A stretch of 64,000 nt of DNA from an uncultured Draconibacterium sp. (GTDB taxonomy: Bacteria > Bacteroidota > Bacteroidia > Bacteroidales > Prolixibacteraceae), in assembly GCF_963677155.1 (NCBI RefSeq), contig NZ_OY781884.1, positions 2,744,134-2,808,133 on the forward strand. Reading direction: 5' to 3'. The translations under genes and the position numbers were made by a program. The notes beneath the pieces were generated by a model that was given only the letters and a program-made list of their open reading frames with translations, had not been told where the DNA came from and made no database searches. The first letter of the stretch is position 1; every line of letters begins with the position of its first letter. This document shows positions 37,768-48,048 of this stretch, in pieces.

Positions 37768-38745
37768 CTATTTTGCTTTTATTGTGAATACGCGTGTTTT
37801 ATTATTAAAGTGATAAGAAACAGGTGCTGCTTTACTAATCATTTCCATTACTTCGCTAATGCTTTCCATTTCTATTGTTCCGGTGTACCATAAATTGTTA
37901 AGCTTCGGGTCGGAATACTCGATTTTAACGTTGTACCATCGTTCGAGCTTTTTAATAAAACTTGGGAAAGGCTCGCGGTTAAATAGTAATTTCCCTTCTT
38001 TCCACGAGGTAAAATATTTTGTTTCAACTTTTTTTACCGTATACCCCGATTCTGTTTTACTCACTTGCTCTCCGGGTTTAAGGGTAACTTCATTACCAGC
38101 GTTTTTTACCTTAAAAACAACTGATCCCTCCTCCAGTGTTGTTTCAAAGTCGTTATCGTCGGCATAAGCTTTAACATTAAATGAAGTTCCCTTCACTTTC
38201 ACCGTGCCGTGATTGGTTGCCACAATAAATGGTTTCGAATCTTTTTCTACCTCGAAAAAAGCTTCTCCGACCAAAGTTACCGATCGTGTTTTCCCAAACT
38301 TTGCAGCATATGAAAATGTTGACCCGGAGTTTAACCAGACTATTGAACCATCAGGTAAGGTATAATTCGTTTTTGCTCCGTAAGGAGTTGTAATTGTTTG
38401 TATTTGATCGGAGTATTGTACCCGCGATTCCTGAAATAGAAAAACAGTACTTAACAACAGTCCAATGATAAAGACAGCTGCTATACGCAGGCTCCATGTA
38501 TAAAATCTGATTTTTCTGCCAAGCCGTTTTTGCTTATCAAGCAATACAAATTCTTTAATTTTGGAATACAAGTCGGAACTCGAACGTTTGGAATCAAGTG
38601 ACTTTGATAGTTCTTCTTCCCAAAATGGCTTCATCATGTTAAAAATGCGCGTCTCGTTTTTTGCTTCCGAAAAAAACTCTGATACTTCTGAAAACTCATC
38701 GGGATTCAGCAACGATCGGTAGTACTTATTGAATAATCTGTTCAT
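37768..38745 (-). CDS. FecR-family anti-sigma factor (module B)
   Basis: The 325-residue inner-membrane protein has an N-terminal cytoplasmic part (about 1-85), one transmembrane segment (about 88-110, LRIAAVFIIGLLLSTVFLF), a periplasmic FecR domain (about 120-215, with ITTPYGAKTNYTLPDGSIVWLNSGSTFSY and VTLVGEAFFEV split over it) and the C-terminal DUF4974-type domain (about 255-322). It should hold the sigma factor at the membrane until the STN domain of the SusC signals. It lies 64 bp downstream of the sigma gene. RseP (7426-8763) could be the protease that releases sigma; this is inference. Confidence 0.93.
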   Translation of the reverse strand: MNRLFNKYYRSLLNPDEFSEVSEFFSEAKNETRIFNMMKPFWEEELSKSLDSKRSSSDLYSKIKEFVLLDKQKRLGRKIRFYTWSLRIAAVFIIGLLLSTVFLFQESRVQYSDQIQTITTPYGAKTNYTLPDGSIVWLNSGSTFSYAAKFGKTRSVTLVGEAFFEVEKDSKPFIVATNHGTVKVKGTSFNVKAYADDNDFETTLEEGSVVFKVKNAGNEVTLKPGEQVSKTESGYTVKKVETKYFTSWKEGKLLFNREPFPSFIKKLERWYNVKIEYSDPKLNNLWYTGTIEMESISEVMEMISKAAPVSYHFNNKTRVFTIKAK

Positions 38746-38809
38746 TTTGTGTCTTCTATTATTAAGTACACAGCAAAAAGAGATATCCCCAGTGAGAAAT
38801 CAGATAATT

Positions 38810-39391
38810 CTAGAAAAAAAGATAGAAATAGAGCAACGAGAGTATTCCAATACCTGTGATTTTCGCCTTCAGACACCTGAGTGCCAATGTAATGTGGTAT
38901 TCTACAGTTTTAGGCTTAATTCCAAGTTTTTCCGCTATTTCTTTATGCGACAGTCCCTCATTACGACTTAGTAAAAAAACCTCCTTCTGACGGTCAGGAA
39001 GTTCTTCTACGAAAGCATCAATTTTCTCTTTCAGTTCCTGGTAGTCGATTTGCTCGGATAAAGAGTATTCGTTTGCCAACGAAAGTCGTTTAACTTCTTC
39101 TTTCGTATTTTGAAAGCTTAACTGCCTCCTTAGTTCGTTTAACAAAAGATTTCGTGTGATGATAAAAATATACGAATTGAAAGTAGCGGCAGAATTTATG
39201 TTTTTACGGTTTTTCCAGATCTTCACAAAAACCTCCTGCAAAATATCGTCAATACCGTCTTCCAGCTTTAAAATAGATTTTGAGAAATTGAATAACCTAG
39301 GATAATAATGGTTGAAAAGCTTCTCTAAAGAAGCTTCATCGTCTTGTGCCAGTGCCGATAAAATTTTATGTAGGTCTATTATTTCGGACAT
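38810..39391 (-). CDS. ECF-type RNA polymerase sigma factor (module B)
   Basis: The 193-residue protein has sigma-70 region 2 (about 20-90, FNHYYPRLFNFSKSILK, DDILQEVFVKIWKN) and region 4 (about 125-175, LPDRQKEVFLLSRNEGLSHK, EIAEKLGIKPKTVEYHI). It belongs to the FecI-like group that pairs with FecR anti-sigma factors in Bacteroidota. A hydrophobic tail (ILSLLYFYLFF) follows region 4. It is the first gene of module B. Its targets probably include the SusC/SusD genes downstream. It has no promoter box I could identify with confidence. Confidence 0.93.
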   Translation of the reverse strand: MSEIIDLHKILSALAQDDEASLEKLFNHYYPRLFNFSKSILKLEDGIDDILQEVFVKIWKNRKNINSAATFNSYIFIITRNLLLNELRRQLSFQNTKEEVKRLSLANEYSLSEQIDYQELKEKIDAFVEELPDRQKEVFLLSRNEGLSHKEIAEKLGIKPKTVEYHITLALRCLKAKITGIGILSLLYFYLFF

Positions 39392-39748
39392 TCATTCATC
39401 TAGGTTTCAAAACAAATTTAAATAAATTGTTTAATAAACCATCAACATTTATTGCGCCTAATGTTTTTTATGTCAATTGTTTGTAGGGTTGGAATTGCGT
39501 TCTTTGCTGAAAAAAGAATTACACACTCACTCGTCTTTTTCAAAATTCAGGTTTGTTGGTGGAATATTACCATTTAATAAGTTTCTAAAATACAATATTA
39601 ATATCAAGTGATAAAATTTAACCAAAAATCTAATCTTTGTGGCCGGGTTCGTATTTTGGCATACCCCAAAAATTGCTGATATTTTGGTTTCAAAGTGAAC
39701 GAAAAAAATATTTGGCTATATTAGTAAATGGAGGTGAAAAATAAGAAA
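39392..39748. other. Divergent promoter region between the sigma and DUF493 genes
   Basis: This 357-bp AT-rich stretch separates the minus-strand sigma gene from the plus-strand DUF493 gene. It should hold both promoters. GGAGGTG at 39735-39741 could be the ribosome-binding site of the DUF493 gene. I see no strong operator or repeat. Confidence 0.4.
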
Positions 39749-40015
39749 ATGGATAAATATAAAAATCTGCGCTATCGGCTGATGGAAACGGAAAACTGGC
39801 CACTGGAATATATGTTTAAGTTTATTGTTCCCAATGAAGAAGGGAAAGTTGATCAGGTAAAAGCCTTACTGCCCAAAGAAGGTAAAGTAACATTTAAGCA
39901 TACTGCTAATCTAAAACACGTGTCTGTTACTTCTGTGGCGTTAATGGAATCAGCCGACCAAATTATAGAGATAACCGAGAAGGTGGATAAGATTGAGGGA
40001 GTAATTGTGCTGTAA
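39749..40015 (+). CDS. DUF493 family protein
   Basis: The 88-residue cytoplasmic protein resembles the small DUF493 (YbeD-like) proteins, which have a ferredoxin-like ACT-type fold: WPLEYMFKFIVPNEE, VKALLP-KEG, KHVSVTSVALMESADQIIEI and IEGVIVL. The function is unknown; the E. coli member sits beside lipoate genes, but no such gene is here. I start at MDKYKNLRYR; an ATG seven codons upstream (39728) is possible, but GGAGGTG overlaps its first codons. It is an ordinary gene between two PUL modules. Confidence 0.85.
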   Translation: MDKYKNLRYRLMETENWPLEYMFKFIVPNEEGKVDQVKALLPKEGKVTFKHTANLKHVSVTSVALMESADQIIEITEKVDKIEGVIVL

Positions 40016-40730
40016 CTATTGCATCAGGCATTTTTCGAAGTTCGTAAATAAAGGAGCCCGGAGGAATAGCAATGGTTTTACGATTGTTTGGAAATATACC
40101 CTTGGAGTTTTAACAGATACACTAATTTTTACTGAGTTGATAGATGCCCCATATTTTATAATTAACGTTGAAAAATATGCCGGAAGAGAGGAGTAAAGTG
40201 GCTTTGAAACAAATAAACGAAATGATTTTTCTCAAGAAGAGCCTTTCTTGTTGTGATTTATAAGCGTATTGTATGCCAGTGTTTTCAATGCTTTTTCTCT
40301 CTGTAGCTCCTATTTGTAGAAGTATTTACTGGTTGTAAATTGTTTAAATGGTCAGTTCCTTCTCTCGGTTGAGGTTTGCTGTGGCTAATTAGGTTGTTTC
40401 CAAAATGGCATTGATTTCCGGAAAGGTGTCTAAGCAACCTTCAGTTTTATGATATCGGCCCAAAAATTAGAATGGATAAGGAATTTCTATATTTTCTTGT
40501 TTTAGCACAAACGCAGAATTGTTTTATCCAGTTTGGGAAGTGAAAGATTAAAATCTCCTTGAGATTATGCGAAAAATAAAAGCGCTGAATGTCAGGCTTG
40601 TATATTGTGTTTGTTAGAGTGCTTTCCATATTCTGAATCATCTGTCTATGTATTTGAATAATTTATCCATAAGGAGAATTCAAGTGCAAATTAGATTTGA
40701 GCTCAGAACTGAATACTTAAATAATAGTTT
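40016..40730. other. 715-bp AT-rich spacer ahead of module C
   Basis: No gene is supported. Short frames at 40005-40196 (plus) and 40447-40641 (minus) have no start context or family resemblance. A small CAAGAA/TTCTTG hairpin lies at 40233-40250. The region probably holds the promoter and the binding site of the HTCS regulator encoded at the other end of module C. Confidence 0.4.
40692..40699 (+). promoter_or_regulatory. Putative -7 box (TAGATTTG) for the module C SusC gene
   Basis: TAGATTTG matches TAnnTTTG and is followed by AGC, 31 bp upstream of the SusC ATG. No -33 match lies at the expected distance, as is common for genes under activator control. Confidence 0.4.
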
Positions 40731-43724
40731 ATGAAAAAAATCAAATTTAAATTATTGGTGTTAGCGATGCTAATTGGCATATCATTTAACACCCTCGGGC
40801 AAGCTCTAGAAATTACTGGAGTTGTGTTTGATGAAAACGACAACACAATACCCGGTGTTTCAATCGTTGAAAAAGGTACAGCAAATGGTACTGTTACCGA
40901 TATAGATGGAAAGTTCATAATTGGAGTTAAGGGAAGATCAAGTACCTTGATCTTTTCGTTTGTTGGCTATAAGAAACAGGAAATTGTATTGAACGATCAA
41001 ACTAATTACCAGGTACACTTGGTTACGTCCAACATCAATTTAGATGAAGTTGTTGCCATTGGCTATGGTAAGCTAACGCGTAAAGATGTTACAAGTTCAA
41101 TTACAACTGTTAATGCCAAAGATCTAAATGTGGGTGTTTATACCGATCCGTCGCAGTTGCTGCAAGGTAAAGTTCCCGGTTTAACAATTACCCAAACTTC
41201 CGATCCAAATGGTAAATCTTCGATTACCTTACGCGGAGCTTCTACTCTGCGTACTGGCGAAGCACAGGAACCATACTATGTAATTGATGGGATTCCCGGA
41301 ATGTCACTATCGCTTATCGCTCCAGAAGATATCGAAAGTATCGATGTTTTACGCGATGCTTCTGCAACTGCCATTTACGGTTCGAAAGCTGCCAATGGTG
41401 TTATTATCGTTACCACAAAAAAAGGTAGTAAAAACGGGCAAACCAATGTAAGCTACAGTAGTTATGTTGCTGTTGACAATGTGTTGAAGAACCTGGATAT
41501 GATGACCGCAAGCGAACTTAGCACCTATGCTGCATCCAATAACGTATCTCTTCCAAACAACGAGGGAGCCAGTACAGATTGGCAGAAGGAGGTTCAGCGC
41601 ACTGGTTTTAGTCATAACCACAATGTATCGATCAATGGTGGCGACCAAAAAACAAACTATAGTACCAGCATTAACTATATGAATAAACAGGGGGTGATCA
41701 AAAATACGGATGTCGACCGGCTAATCGCAAGGTCTTTTCTGCAAACCACTACACTTGATGATCATTTAATCCTGTCGTTCGGGATTAACGGAAGTATTAC
41801 TAATAACAAGAATGTTTCAATGGGCGACCAGGGAACAAGCGTGCTTGATGCCATGAACTACTATTCTCCATTAGTTCCTACAAAAAATGCAGATGGAAGT
41901 TGGTATCAAAGTTCTGGCATTTCTCAAAACTACAATCCTCTGTCAACACTGAATGAAGACCAGTATAGTACTGAGAGTAAACGATTACAGGGTGTCGCCA
42001 AAGTTTCTCTTAAAATTATAGATGGCCTGGTTTATAACCTGGGACTTTCCTATCAAAACGAGCAATATATTTACAGCAATTATAATACTTCTGCTTCGCA
42101 GATATTCGAATCTCAGAATGGGCAGGCAAGTCGCACCGCTGTAGAAAATAAGAAAAAGGTAATGGAAACCTATCTTAACTACGATAAGGTATTTAATGAT
42201 GTACACAAACTCGGACTTATGGCCGGTTATTCGTGGGAACAGAACGATAACAACGATGGATTTGGGCTTACTGTATATAACTTTTATAATGACGCACTTA
42301 AGTATTATAATCTGGGGTATGCGAACAGTATGGACATTTCCGGGATTAATAGTGGCAATACTCTTTCTACGTTGCGTATGATTTCTTTTTATGGCCGTGT
42401 AAATTATAGTTATAACAGTAAATATTTATTTCAAGCCACATTACGCCGCGATGGAAGTTCTGCATTTGGTAGAAACAATCGCTGGGCGATCTTCCCTTCT
42501 GCATCGTTCTCATGGCGTTTAAATGAGGAAGGTTTCATAAAAGATATGAACGTATTTGATGATCTAAAATTCCGTATTGGTTATGGTGTTAGTGGTAACT
42601 CTTTAGGTTTTGATGCCTTTACTGCCATTCAAACATACGGTGCCTCAGGCTGGTTCACCTATACCGATGCAAATGGTAATACCTCTCAGTATCGTACTTT
42701 GGCTGCTACAAGTAATGCAAATCCTGATTTGAAATGGGAGCGTACAGGGATGTTAAACCTTGGTATTGATTTCGGATTTTTCAAAAACCGCTTAACGGGT
42801 ACTCTTGAATACTATGATAAACAAACAACAGATTTGATTTATAGCTATGCAGTATCAACCAACCGCTATCCTTTTGGCAGCATGTTGGCCAACGTTGGGG
42901 ATATTAGCAATAAAGGTATCGAGTTGTCATTAAATGTAATTCCTGTTAAAACCGAAAATCTTCAATGGGAAACTACTGTAAACCTTTCTCATAACAAAAA
43001 CGAAGTAAAAAGCCTTTCTAACCAGACTTATTCTGTAGATTACATCAACGTAGGGAACCCGGATATCGGAGGCTATTCAACAGCCAATGTTCAGCGTATT
43101 ATGGAAGGCGAAGCTATCGGAACTTTCTATACCTGGGAATGGGCCGGGTACAATGAAAATGGTGTATCGCAGTTCTACGTACACGATCCGGAAACCGGAG
43201 AACGCACAGGCGAGTTTACCACCAGCCCCCAGGAAACCGACCGTACCAAAGTTGGATCCGCCCAACCCAAATTAACTTACGGATGGAACAATACGCTAAC
43301 GTACAAAAAATGGTCGCTTAATGCATTCCTCCAAGGAGTAACCGGTAATAAAATCATGAATTCAACCCGTGCACAGTACAATTACATTGCCATGGTTTCA
43401 ACAGGTAAAAATGTACTGAGAGAAGTGGCTACCAATCAGAAATATACCGATGTAAATGCCCAGGCTCCGTCAGACCGTTACCTTGAAAATGGTAGCTACC
43501 TGCGCCTGTCAACATTGTCCTTAAGCTACAACTTTGGGAAATTTGGCAACTACATTAACGGCTTAAAGGTTTATGCAACATGCAATAACCTGTTTACCAT
43601 TACAAACTACAAAGGCCTTGACCCCGAAGTATCACTCGGTGGCCTCACTCCCGGAATCGACAGCCGCGAAACATATTATCCGCGTACCCGTACTTTTATG
43701 CTCGGACTTAATATCAACTTCTAA
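40731..43724 (+). CDS. SusC-type TonB-linked outer-membrane protein (module C)
   Basis: The 997-residue protein has a signal peptide (to about 23), a carboxypeptidase-regulatory-like domain (about 27-105, from EITGVVFDE), EVVAIGYG, the plug (YVIDGIPGM, ATAIYGSKAANGVIIVTTKK) and a TonB-dependent barrel ending in MLGLNINF. There is no STN domain, in keeping with control by the hybrid two-component protein downstream and not by a FecR system. Its SusD partner starts 11 bp after its stop. It should import the oligosaccharides made by the surface enzymes of module C. Confidence 0.95.
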   Translation: MKKIKFKLLVLAMLIGISFNTLGQALEITGVVFDENDNTIPGVSIVEKGTANGTVTDIDGKFIIGVKGRSSTLIFSFVGYKKQEIVLNDQTNYQVHLVTSNINLDEVVAIGYGKLTRKDVTSSITTVNAKDLNVGVYTDPSQLLQGKVPGLTITQTSDPNGKSSITLRGASTLRTGEAQEPYYVIDGIPGMSLSLIAPEDIESIDVLRDASATAIYGSKAANGVIIVTTKKGSKNGQTNVSYSSYVAVDNVLKNLDMMTASELSTYAASNNVSLPNNEGASTDWQKEVQRTGFSHNHNVSINGGDQKTNYSTSINYMNKQGVIKNTDVDRLIARSFLQTTTLDDHLILSFGINGSITNNKNVSMGDQGTSVLDAMNYYSPLVPTKNADGSWYQSSGISQNYNPLSTLNEDQYSTESKRLQGVAKVSLKIIDGLVYNLGLSYQNEQYIYSNYNTSASQIFESQNGQASRTAVENKKKVMETYLNYDKVFNDVHKLGLMAGYSWEQNDNNDGFGLTVYNFYNDALKYYNLGYANSMDISGINSGNTLSTLRMISFYGRVNYSYNSKYLFQATLRRDGSSAFGRNNRWAIFPSASFSWRLNEEGFIKDMNVFDDLKFRIGYGVSGNSLGFDAFTAIQTYGASGWFTYTDANGNTSQYRTLAATSNANPDLKWERTGMLNLGIDFGFFKNRLTGTLEYYDKQTTDLIYSYAVSTNRYPFGSMLANVGDISNKGIELSLNVIPVKTENLQWETTVNLSHNKNEVKSLSNQTYSVDYINVGNPDIGGYSTANVQRIMEGEAIGTFYTWEWAGYNENGVSQFYVHDPETGERTGEFTTSPQETDRTKVGSAQPKLTYGWNNTLTYKKWSLNAFLQGVTGNKIMNSTRAQYNYIAMVSTGKNVLREVATNQKYTDVNAQAPSDRYLENGSYLRLSTLSLSYNFGKFGNYINGLKVYATCNNLFTITNYKGLDPEVSLGGLTPGIDSRETYYPRTRTFMLGLNINF

Positions 43725-43735
43725 TAGTAAATCCT

Positions 43736-45358
43736 ATGAAAAAAATAAATATAAAACTCTTTGTTTCAACTGCACTAATTGCGTTAGCTACCGGCAGTTG
43801 TACCGATTTAGATGTAGATGTAAAATCGCAATACACCTCTTATCCTGATTCTGAAATTGCTATTGAAGCCAAAACTTCTGACGTTTATTATGCTTTTCGT
43901 CGCACCTTGGGCCGAAGTTACAACGAAGCGATGACCCTATCGTCAGACGAGTGCATGGGGATAAGTTACGATGGGGATTATTATGATTCAGGAAACTATG
44001 CACATTCCAGCCTGCATAACTTCAAGGCCGATGATGGCAGCCTTAGTTTTTGGCCGGATTTGTCGAGTGGTATCACCAAATGTAATCAGGTTATTGTAGA
44101 TCTTGGAGGTGAAGAAGAACCAGTTACAGCTCCGGCGCGAGCTGTCCGTGCTTTCTATCATTTTATTTTAATGGACAGCTATGGCGATGTGCCAATTTTG
44201 GACCACTTACTGGATGCCGACGAATCTTTGGAACGCAGTTCCCGCGCAGATGTTGCAGAATGGATTGAATCGGAACTACTGGCCATTCGTGATAATATGA
44301 AAAACGCTGTAGATGCTTCTACTTACGGGAAACCAACCCGTTGGATGGTTAACGCCCTTCTTGCGAAACTGTATATCAATTGGAATGTTTATACCAAAGA
44401 TGTTACCAGCTCAGGCTGGTCGGCTGTAGCAGCAAACGAGAAGCTGGATGACTGCGTGGCTGTATGCGACGAAATTATACAATCGGGGATTTTTAACCTT
44501 AACGATGATTATCTGGAAAAATTTTATCCAACCAACGGCCCCCATATTAAAGATTTTATCTATGCCATGCCTTACACCGCCTCAAACAAGGATGGGCTGA
44601 CCTATGGCCGTTTCCGTACCTGGCGTAAAGGCGATTCTGATGGAGATGGAGGTGCTGGTCTTTATGGTATTAAACTGGCAAAATCTGCTGCAGGCAACTT
44701 TGCTGTTAATCCTGAATTTGCAGAACTATTCAGTTTAGAAGGTGATCGTCGTAACGATGCTATTTTTAAAGGCAAACTTTACCAATACGATCCTTCTTCC
44801 TACAAGGTAACAACTATTCCTTTTCTGTATAAAGAGAAGCAAGTGGTACTTACCAAAGATATTGCGCTAAAAGTTGTGGATGAAAACCTGAATGTAGGCA
44901 ACGATGTAGAAGGTTGGTCGCAAGGCTATCGCTTCAATAAATTTATAATGGATCCAACTGATTATGGTTTATATGGCCGTAATCAGGACAATGATGTCCC
45001 CATCTTTCGTTATGCCGACATCCTGCTCACAAAATGTGAAGCTATTTTGCGTGGTGCCACAGCCACAAACGGGGATACACCTATGAGTTTGTTCAATCAG
45101 ATACGATCATATGTTAATGCACCTACCATCAGTGCAGATCCTACATTGGATGAACTACTTGACGAACGCGGTCGCGAATTTTTCGATGAAAACTGGCGTC
45201 GTAACGACCTAATCCGTTTTGGGAATTTTGAGGATGACTGGGGTTACAAAAACACTATTAACCCAAGTGCAAAAACAGATTATACCAAACGTATATTCCC
45301 GGTTCCAACAGGAGTCTTGAACGAGAATACTAACTGGACCCAGAATCCAGGATATTAA
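43736..45358 (+). CDS. SusD/RagB-type glycan-binding lipoprotein (module C)
   Basis: The 540-residue surface lipoprotein has a signal peptide with the lipobox TGSC at about residue 22. The SusD fold is visible as RAVRAFYHFILMDSYGDVP, WMVNALLAKLYINWNVY, FRYADILLTKCEAIL, and the C-terminal DERGREFFDENWRRNDLIR and FPVPTGVLNENTNWTQNPGY. It pairs with the SusC gene 11 bp upstream and is followed by a terminator. Compared with the other two SusD proteins here it shares little beyond the fold, as expected for different substrates. Confidence 0.95.
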   Translation: MKKINIKLFVSTALIALATGSCTDLDVDVKSQYTSYPDSEIAIEAKTSDVYYAFRRTLGRSYNEAMTLSSDECMGISYDGDYYDSGNYAHSSLHNFKADDGSLSFWPDLSSGITKCNQVIVDLGGEEEPVTAPARAVRAFYHFILMDSYGDVPILDHLLDADESLERSSRADVAEWIESELLAIRDNMKNAVDASTYGKPTRWMVNALLAKLYINWNVYTKDVTSSGWSAVAANEKLDDCVAVCDEIIQSGIFNLNDDYLEKFYPTNGPHIKDFIYAMPYTASNKDGLTYGRFRTWRKGDSDGDGGAGLYGIKLAKSAAGNFAVNPEFAELFSLEGDRRNDAIFKGKLYQYDPSSYKVTTIPFLYKEKQVVLTKDIALKVVDENLNVGNDVEGWSQGYRFNKFIMDPTDYGLYGRNQDNDVPIFRYADILLTKCEAILRGATATNGDTPMSLFNQIRSYVNAPTISADPTLDELLDERGREFFDENWRRNDLIRFGNFEDDWGYKNTINPSAKTDYTKRIFPVPTGVLNENTNWTQNPGY

Positions 45359-45372
45359 TCAATTCCAAAAAT

Positions 45373-45408
45373 AAAAAAGAGGGTGTTCCCAAACCACTCC
45401 TCTTTTTT
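45373..45408 (+). terminator. Terminator after the module C SusD gene
   Basis: AAAAAAGAGG-GTG pairs with CAC-T-CCTCTTTTTT with a one-base bulge, ending in T, 15 bp after the stop. It separates the SusC/SusD message from the enzyme genes. Confidence 0.8.
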
Positions 45409-45730
45409 ATTATTTACTTTTTCATTCATTTTCTACAGGCTGTTTTGTTCGAGTAAAACAAAATAAACGGGTCCGCAAAAATTTATAAGCGTCAGATATA
45501 AATAATTACTCGCTTATTAAAACCGGAATGCCTAGAGCCGTTGCAGCCGCTATAAAAACAAACAATGTATTTCATTAAAACTTATCGAGATATACATGGA
45601 TGCTTACTTGGGCTGATTATCGCCGCTTCGTGTAAAATGGCGAGATAAGGCTACTTATTAATAATCAATTACCAGCAAAAATCGATATGTTGTCGTTATA
45701 AGTTCAAAACATTAAAGATCCCGAAAAAAA
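45409..45730. other. Spacer between the SusD terminator and the GH92 gene
   Basis: The 322-bp stretch probably holds a second promoter for the enzyme genes of module C. A small TGTTTTG/CAAAATA-like hairpin is seen near 45442-45463. I see no gene. Confidence 0.35.
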
Positions 45731-48028
45731 ATGATGAGAAAAAGAAAATATCTTTTAGTGTTCTGTTTTGCGGGCATTTTACAATTGGCGGCAACAGCGC
45801 AAAATCATCAATTTGTAAATCCGCTTATTGGTTCCGAAGGACTGGGGAATGTTTTTATTGGTCCTTCGTGTCCTTACGGAATGATAAAACCCGGTCCCGA
45901 TAATGATTTACATGCCAACAGCGGATATTCTGCCGATACAAGTCGGGCAATCTACGGTTTTAGCCAGGTTCATGTTAGCGGCACAGGTGGAGGTGCAAAA
46001 TACGGAAATGTTTCGGTAATGCCTTTTTCGGGCGATTTTGAATCAATAACACAAGAATCACCTCGCAGCAACGAAATTGTAAAACTGGGGTATTATTCTA
46101 CCTTGTTAAAAAAGTGGAATATCAATACCCAAATTACTACTTCTGACAGAGCGGCTTTTTACCAATTCGCATTTAGCCACGATAATGAAAATGCAATAAA
46201 AATAGACCTCGGCAGGTATTTGGATGAGACAAACATTCCGAACGGGCGCGAAACCCAGCAATTTGTTGGTTCGCAAGTAGAAGTTGTTTCTGATTTCGAA
46301 GTGCGTGGTTACACTAAAGTCCGTGGCGGATGGAACAATGGCAGCGCCTATACGGTTTATTTCGCGGCAGTCTTCGATCAGCCTTTCAGTAGTTTCTCAA
46401 CATGGAAAAATCAAACATTCTATCCCGGACAGTATACACAGGTTGACGACGGAAGTAAAACCGGAGCCCTGCTATTCTTTGATGCATTAAAAGACAATAC
46501 GGTTAACATGAAAATCGGTATTTCATTTATCAGCAGCTTAAAGGCGAAGCAAAATATCGATAATGAAATACCACACTGGCAGTTTGAAAAAGAACTGGCC
46601 GAAACACAACAAAAATGGGAAGACATTTTACAACGGGTTGAAATCGACAAGAATACATCGAATGAATACAAAACCATGTTTTACACCGCTTTGTATCATA
46701 CCATGTTAATGCCGGTTAACCGCACCGGAGAAAATCCTTTGTGGGAAAACGACGGCCCGTATTACGATGATTTTTACGCGATATGGGATACCTATCGCTC
46801 ATCAAGCCCGTTAATAACACTTCTCGACCCTTCCCGCCAAACAGACATTGTAAATGCTTTGATCGGAATTTATAATCACGAAGGTTACATGCCCGATGCC
46901 CGAAGCGGAAATTGTAACGGAAGAACTCAAGGTGGTTCTAATGCCGAAGTGGTTATTGCCGATGCTTTTGTAAAAAAATTAGAAGGAATAAATTATAAAT
47001 CGGCGCTTAAAGCCATGTTGAAAGATGCTATGTTTCCTCCGGGCGGAAATGAAGAAAAGGAAGGGCGCGGCGGCCTTGTCGATTATAATAGTTTGGGGTA
47101 CGTGTCAACCAATTATGTGCGCTCAGGCAACCGCACAGTAGAATATGCTTATAACGATTATTGCCTGGCTACGGTAGCAAAAGGCACAAAACGCAAAGGG
47201 GAATACTGGAGATTTATTAAACAGGCCGATAACTGGCAAAACCTTTGGCGCGACATTGAAGACAACGGCTCGCAAGGGTTTATTATGCCCAAAGATGCCA
47301 ACGGGAATTGGGTTGACAGCATACAATGCAATGCCAACAACGGAAAAATTGAATATATAAGATATACGCCTCTGGCACAAGATTGGCCAAATTGTGTATG
47401 TTGGTGGTGTGGTGTTTTTTACGAAGCCAGTTCGTGGGAATATTCACTGTCGATACCACACGATGTAGCAATGCTGGTAAAAAAATCCGGGGGCAATGAA
47501 GCTTTTTTAAAAAGACTGAATACTTTTTTTAACCAGGGCTTCTACAACGTAGCCAACGAACCTTCGTTTTTAAGTCCAAATTTATACCACTGGATTGGAC
47601 GACCGGATTTAAGCAACGCCCGAATTCATAAAATAATTGATGAAAACTACAGCAGTAATAATGATGGCATTCCGGGAAACGATGACTCAGGAGCCATGTC
47701 ATCCTGGCTGGCTTTTCATATGATGGGACTTTACCCTAACGCCGGACAATCGTATTATTTAATAAATGCGCCTTACTTCCGCAAAGCGGTTGTTCACCAG
47801 CCTAACGGAGCAGATTTTACAATTCGGGCTCCAAAAATATCTACACAAAATAAATACATACAATCGGCAACACTTAACGGACACCCGTACCACAAAGCCT
47901 GGATTGAACACAGCGATATTGTAAAAGGGGGAGAACTAGTTTTGGAAATGGGTGATGAACCGTCCAACGAGTGGGGAACATCAATGGTACCTCCTTCAAA
48001 ATCAGATATAAACTTTGTTCAGAAATAG
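45731..48028 (+). CDS. GH92 family exo-alpha-mannosidase
   Basis: The 765-residue enzyme has a signal peptide (to about 23) and the two-domain GH92 layout: a beta-sandwich (about 25-285, VNPLIGSEGLGNVF, GFSQVHVSGTGGG) and a helical barrel. These calcium-dependent inverting enzymes remove alpha-linked mannose from glycans. The base-region motif GNDDSGAMSSW is near residue 650, and the presumed general acid Glu is in YEASSWEYSLSIPHD near 564, where many members have a GNAWQY-like sequence. It has no lipobox, so it is likely periplasmic. It opens the enzyme block; the GH89 gene starts 20 bp after it. Confidence 0.95.
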   Translation: MMRKRKYLLVFCFAGILQLAATAQNHQFVNPLIGSEGLGNVFIGPSCPYGMIKPGPDNDLHANSGYSADTSRAIYGFSQVHVSGTGGGAKYGNVSVMPFSGDFESITQESPRSNEIVKLGYYSTLLKKWNINTQITTSDRAAFYQFAFSHDNENAIKIDLGRYLDETNIPNGRETQQFVGSQVEVVSDFEVRGYTKVRGGWNNGSAYTVYFAAVFDQPFSSFSTWKNQTFYPGQYTQVDDGSKTGALLFFDALKDNTVNMKIGISFISSLKAKQNIDNEIPHWQFEKELAETQQKWEDILQRVEIDKNTSNEYKTMFYTALYHTMLMPVNRTGENPLWENDGPYYDDFYAIWDTYRSSSPLITLLDPSRQTDIVNALIGIYNHEGYMPDARSGNCNGRTQGGSNAEVVIADAFVKKLEGINYKSALKAMLKDAMFPPGGNEEKEGRGGLVDYNSLGYVSTNYVRSGNRTVEYAYNDYCLATVAKGTKRKGEYWRFIKQADNWQNLWRDIEDNGSQGFIMPKDANGNWVDSIQCNANNGKIEYIRYTPLAQDWPNCVCWWCGVFYEASSWEYSLSIPHDVAMLVKKSGGNEAFLKRLNTFFNQGFYNVANEPSFLSPNLYHWIGRPDLSNARIHKIIDENYSSNNDGIPGNDDSGAMSSWLAFHMMGLYPNAGQSYYLINAPYFRKAVVHQPNGADFTIRAPKISTQNKYIQSATLNGHPYHKAWIEHSDIVKGGELVLEMGDEPSNEWGTSMVPPSKSDINFVQK

Positions 48029-48048
48029 ATTTAACAAAAGAAAGCTAC

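Noticed and set aside
40005-40196. 63-residue frame overlapping the end of the DUF493 gene
   Set aside because: No ribosome-binding site or family; the nearby GGAGG precedes a different, 12-codon frame.
45630-45641. TGTAAAATGG match to the unit of the 42-bp repeat
   Set aside because: Ten or eleven bases in AT-rich DNA can match by chance, and the flanks do not agree.
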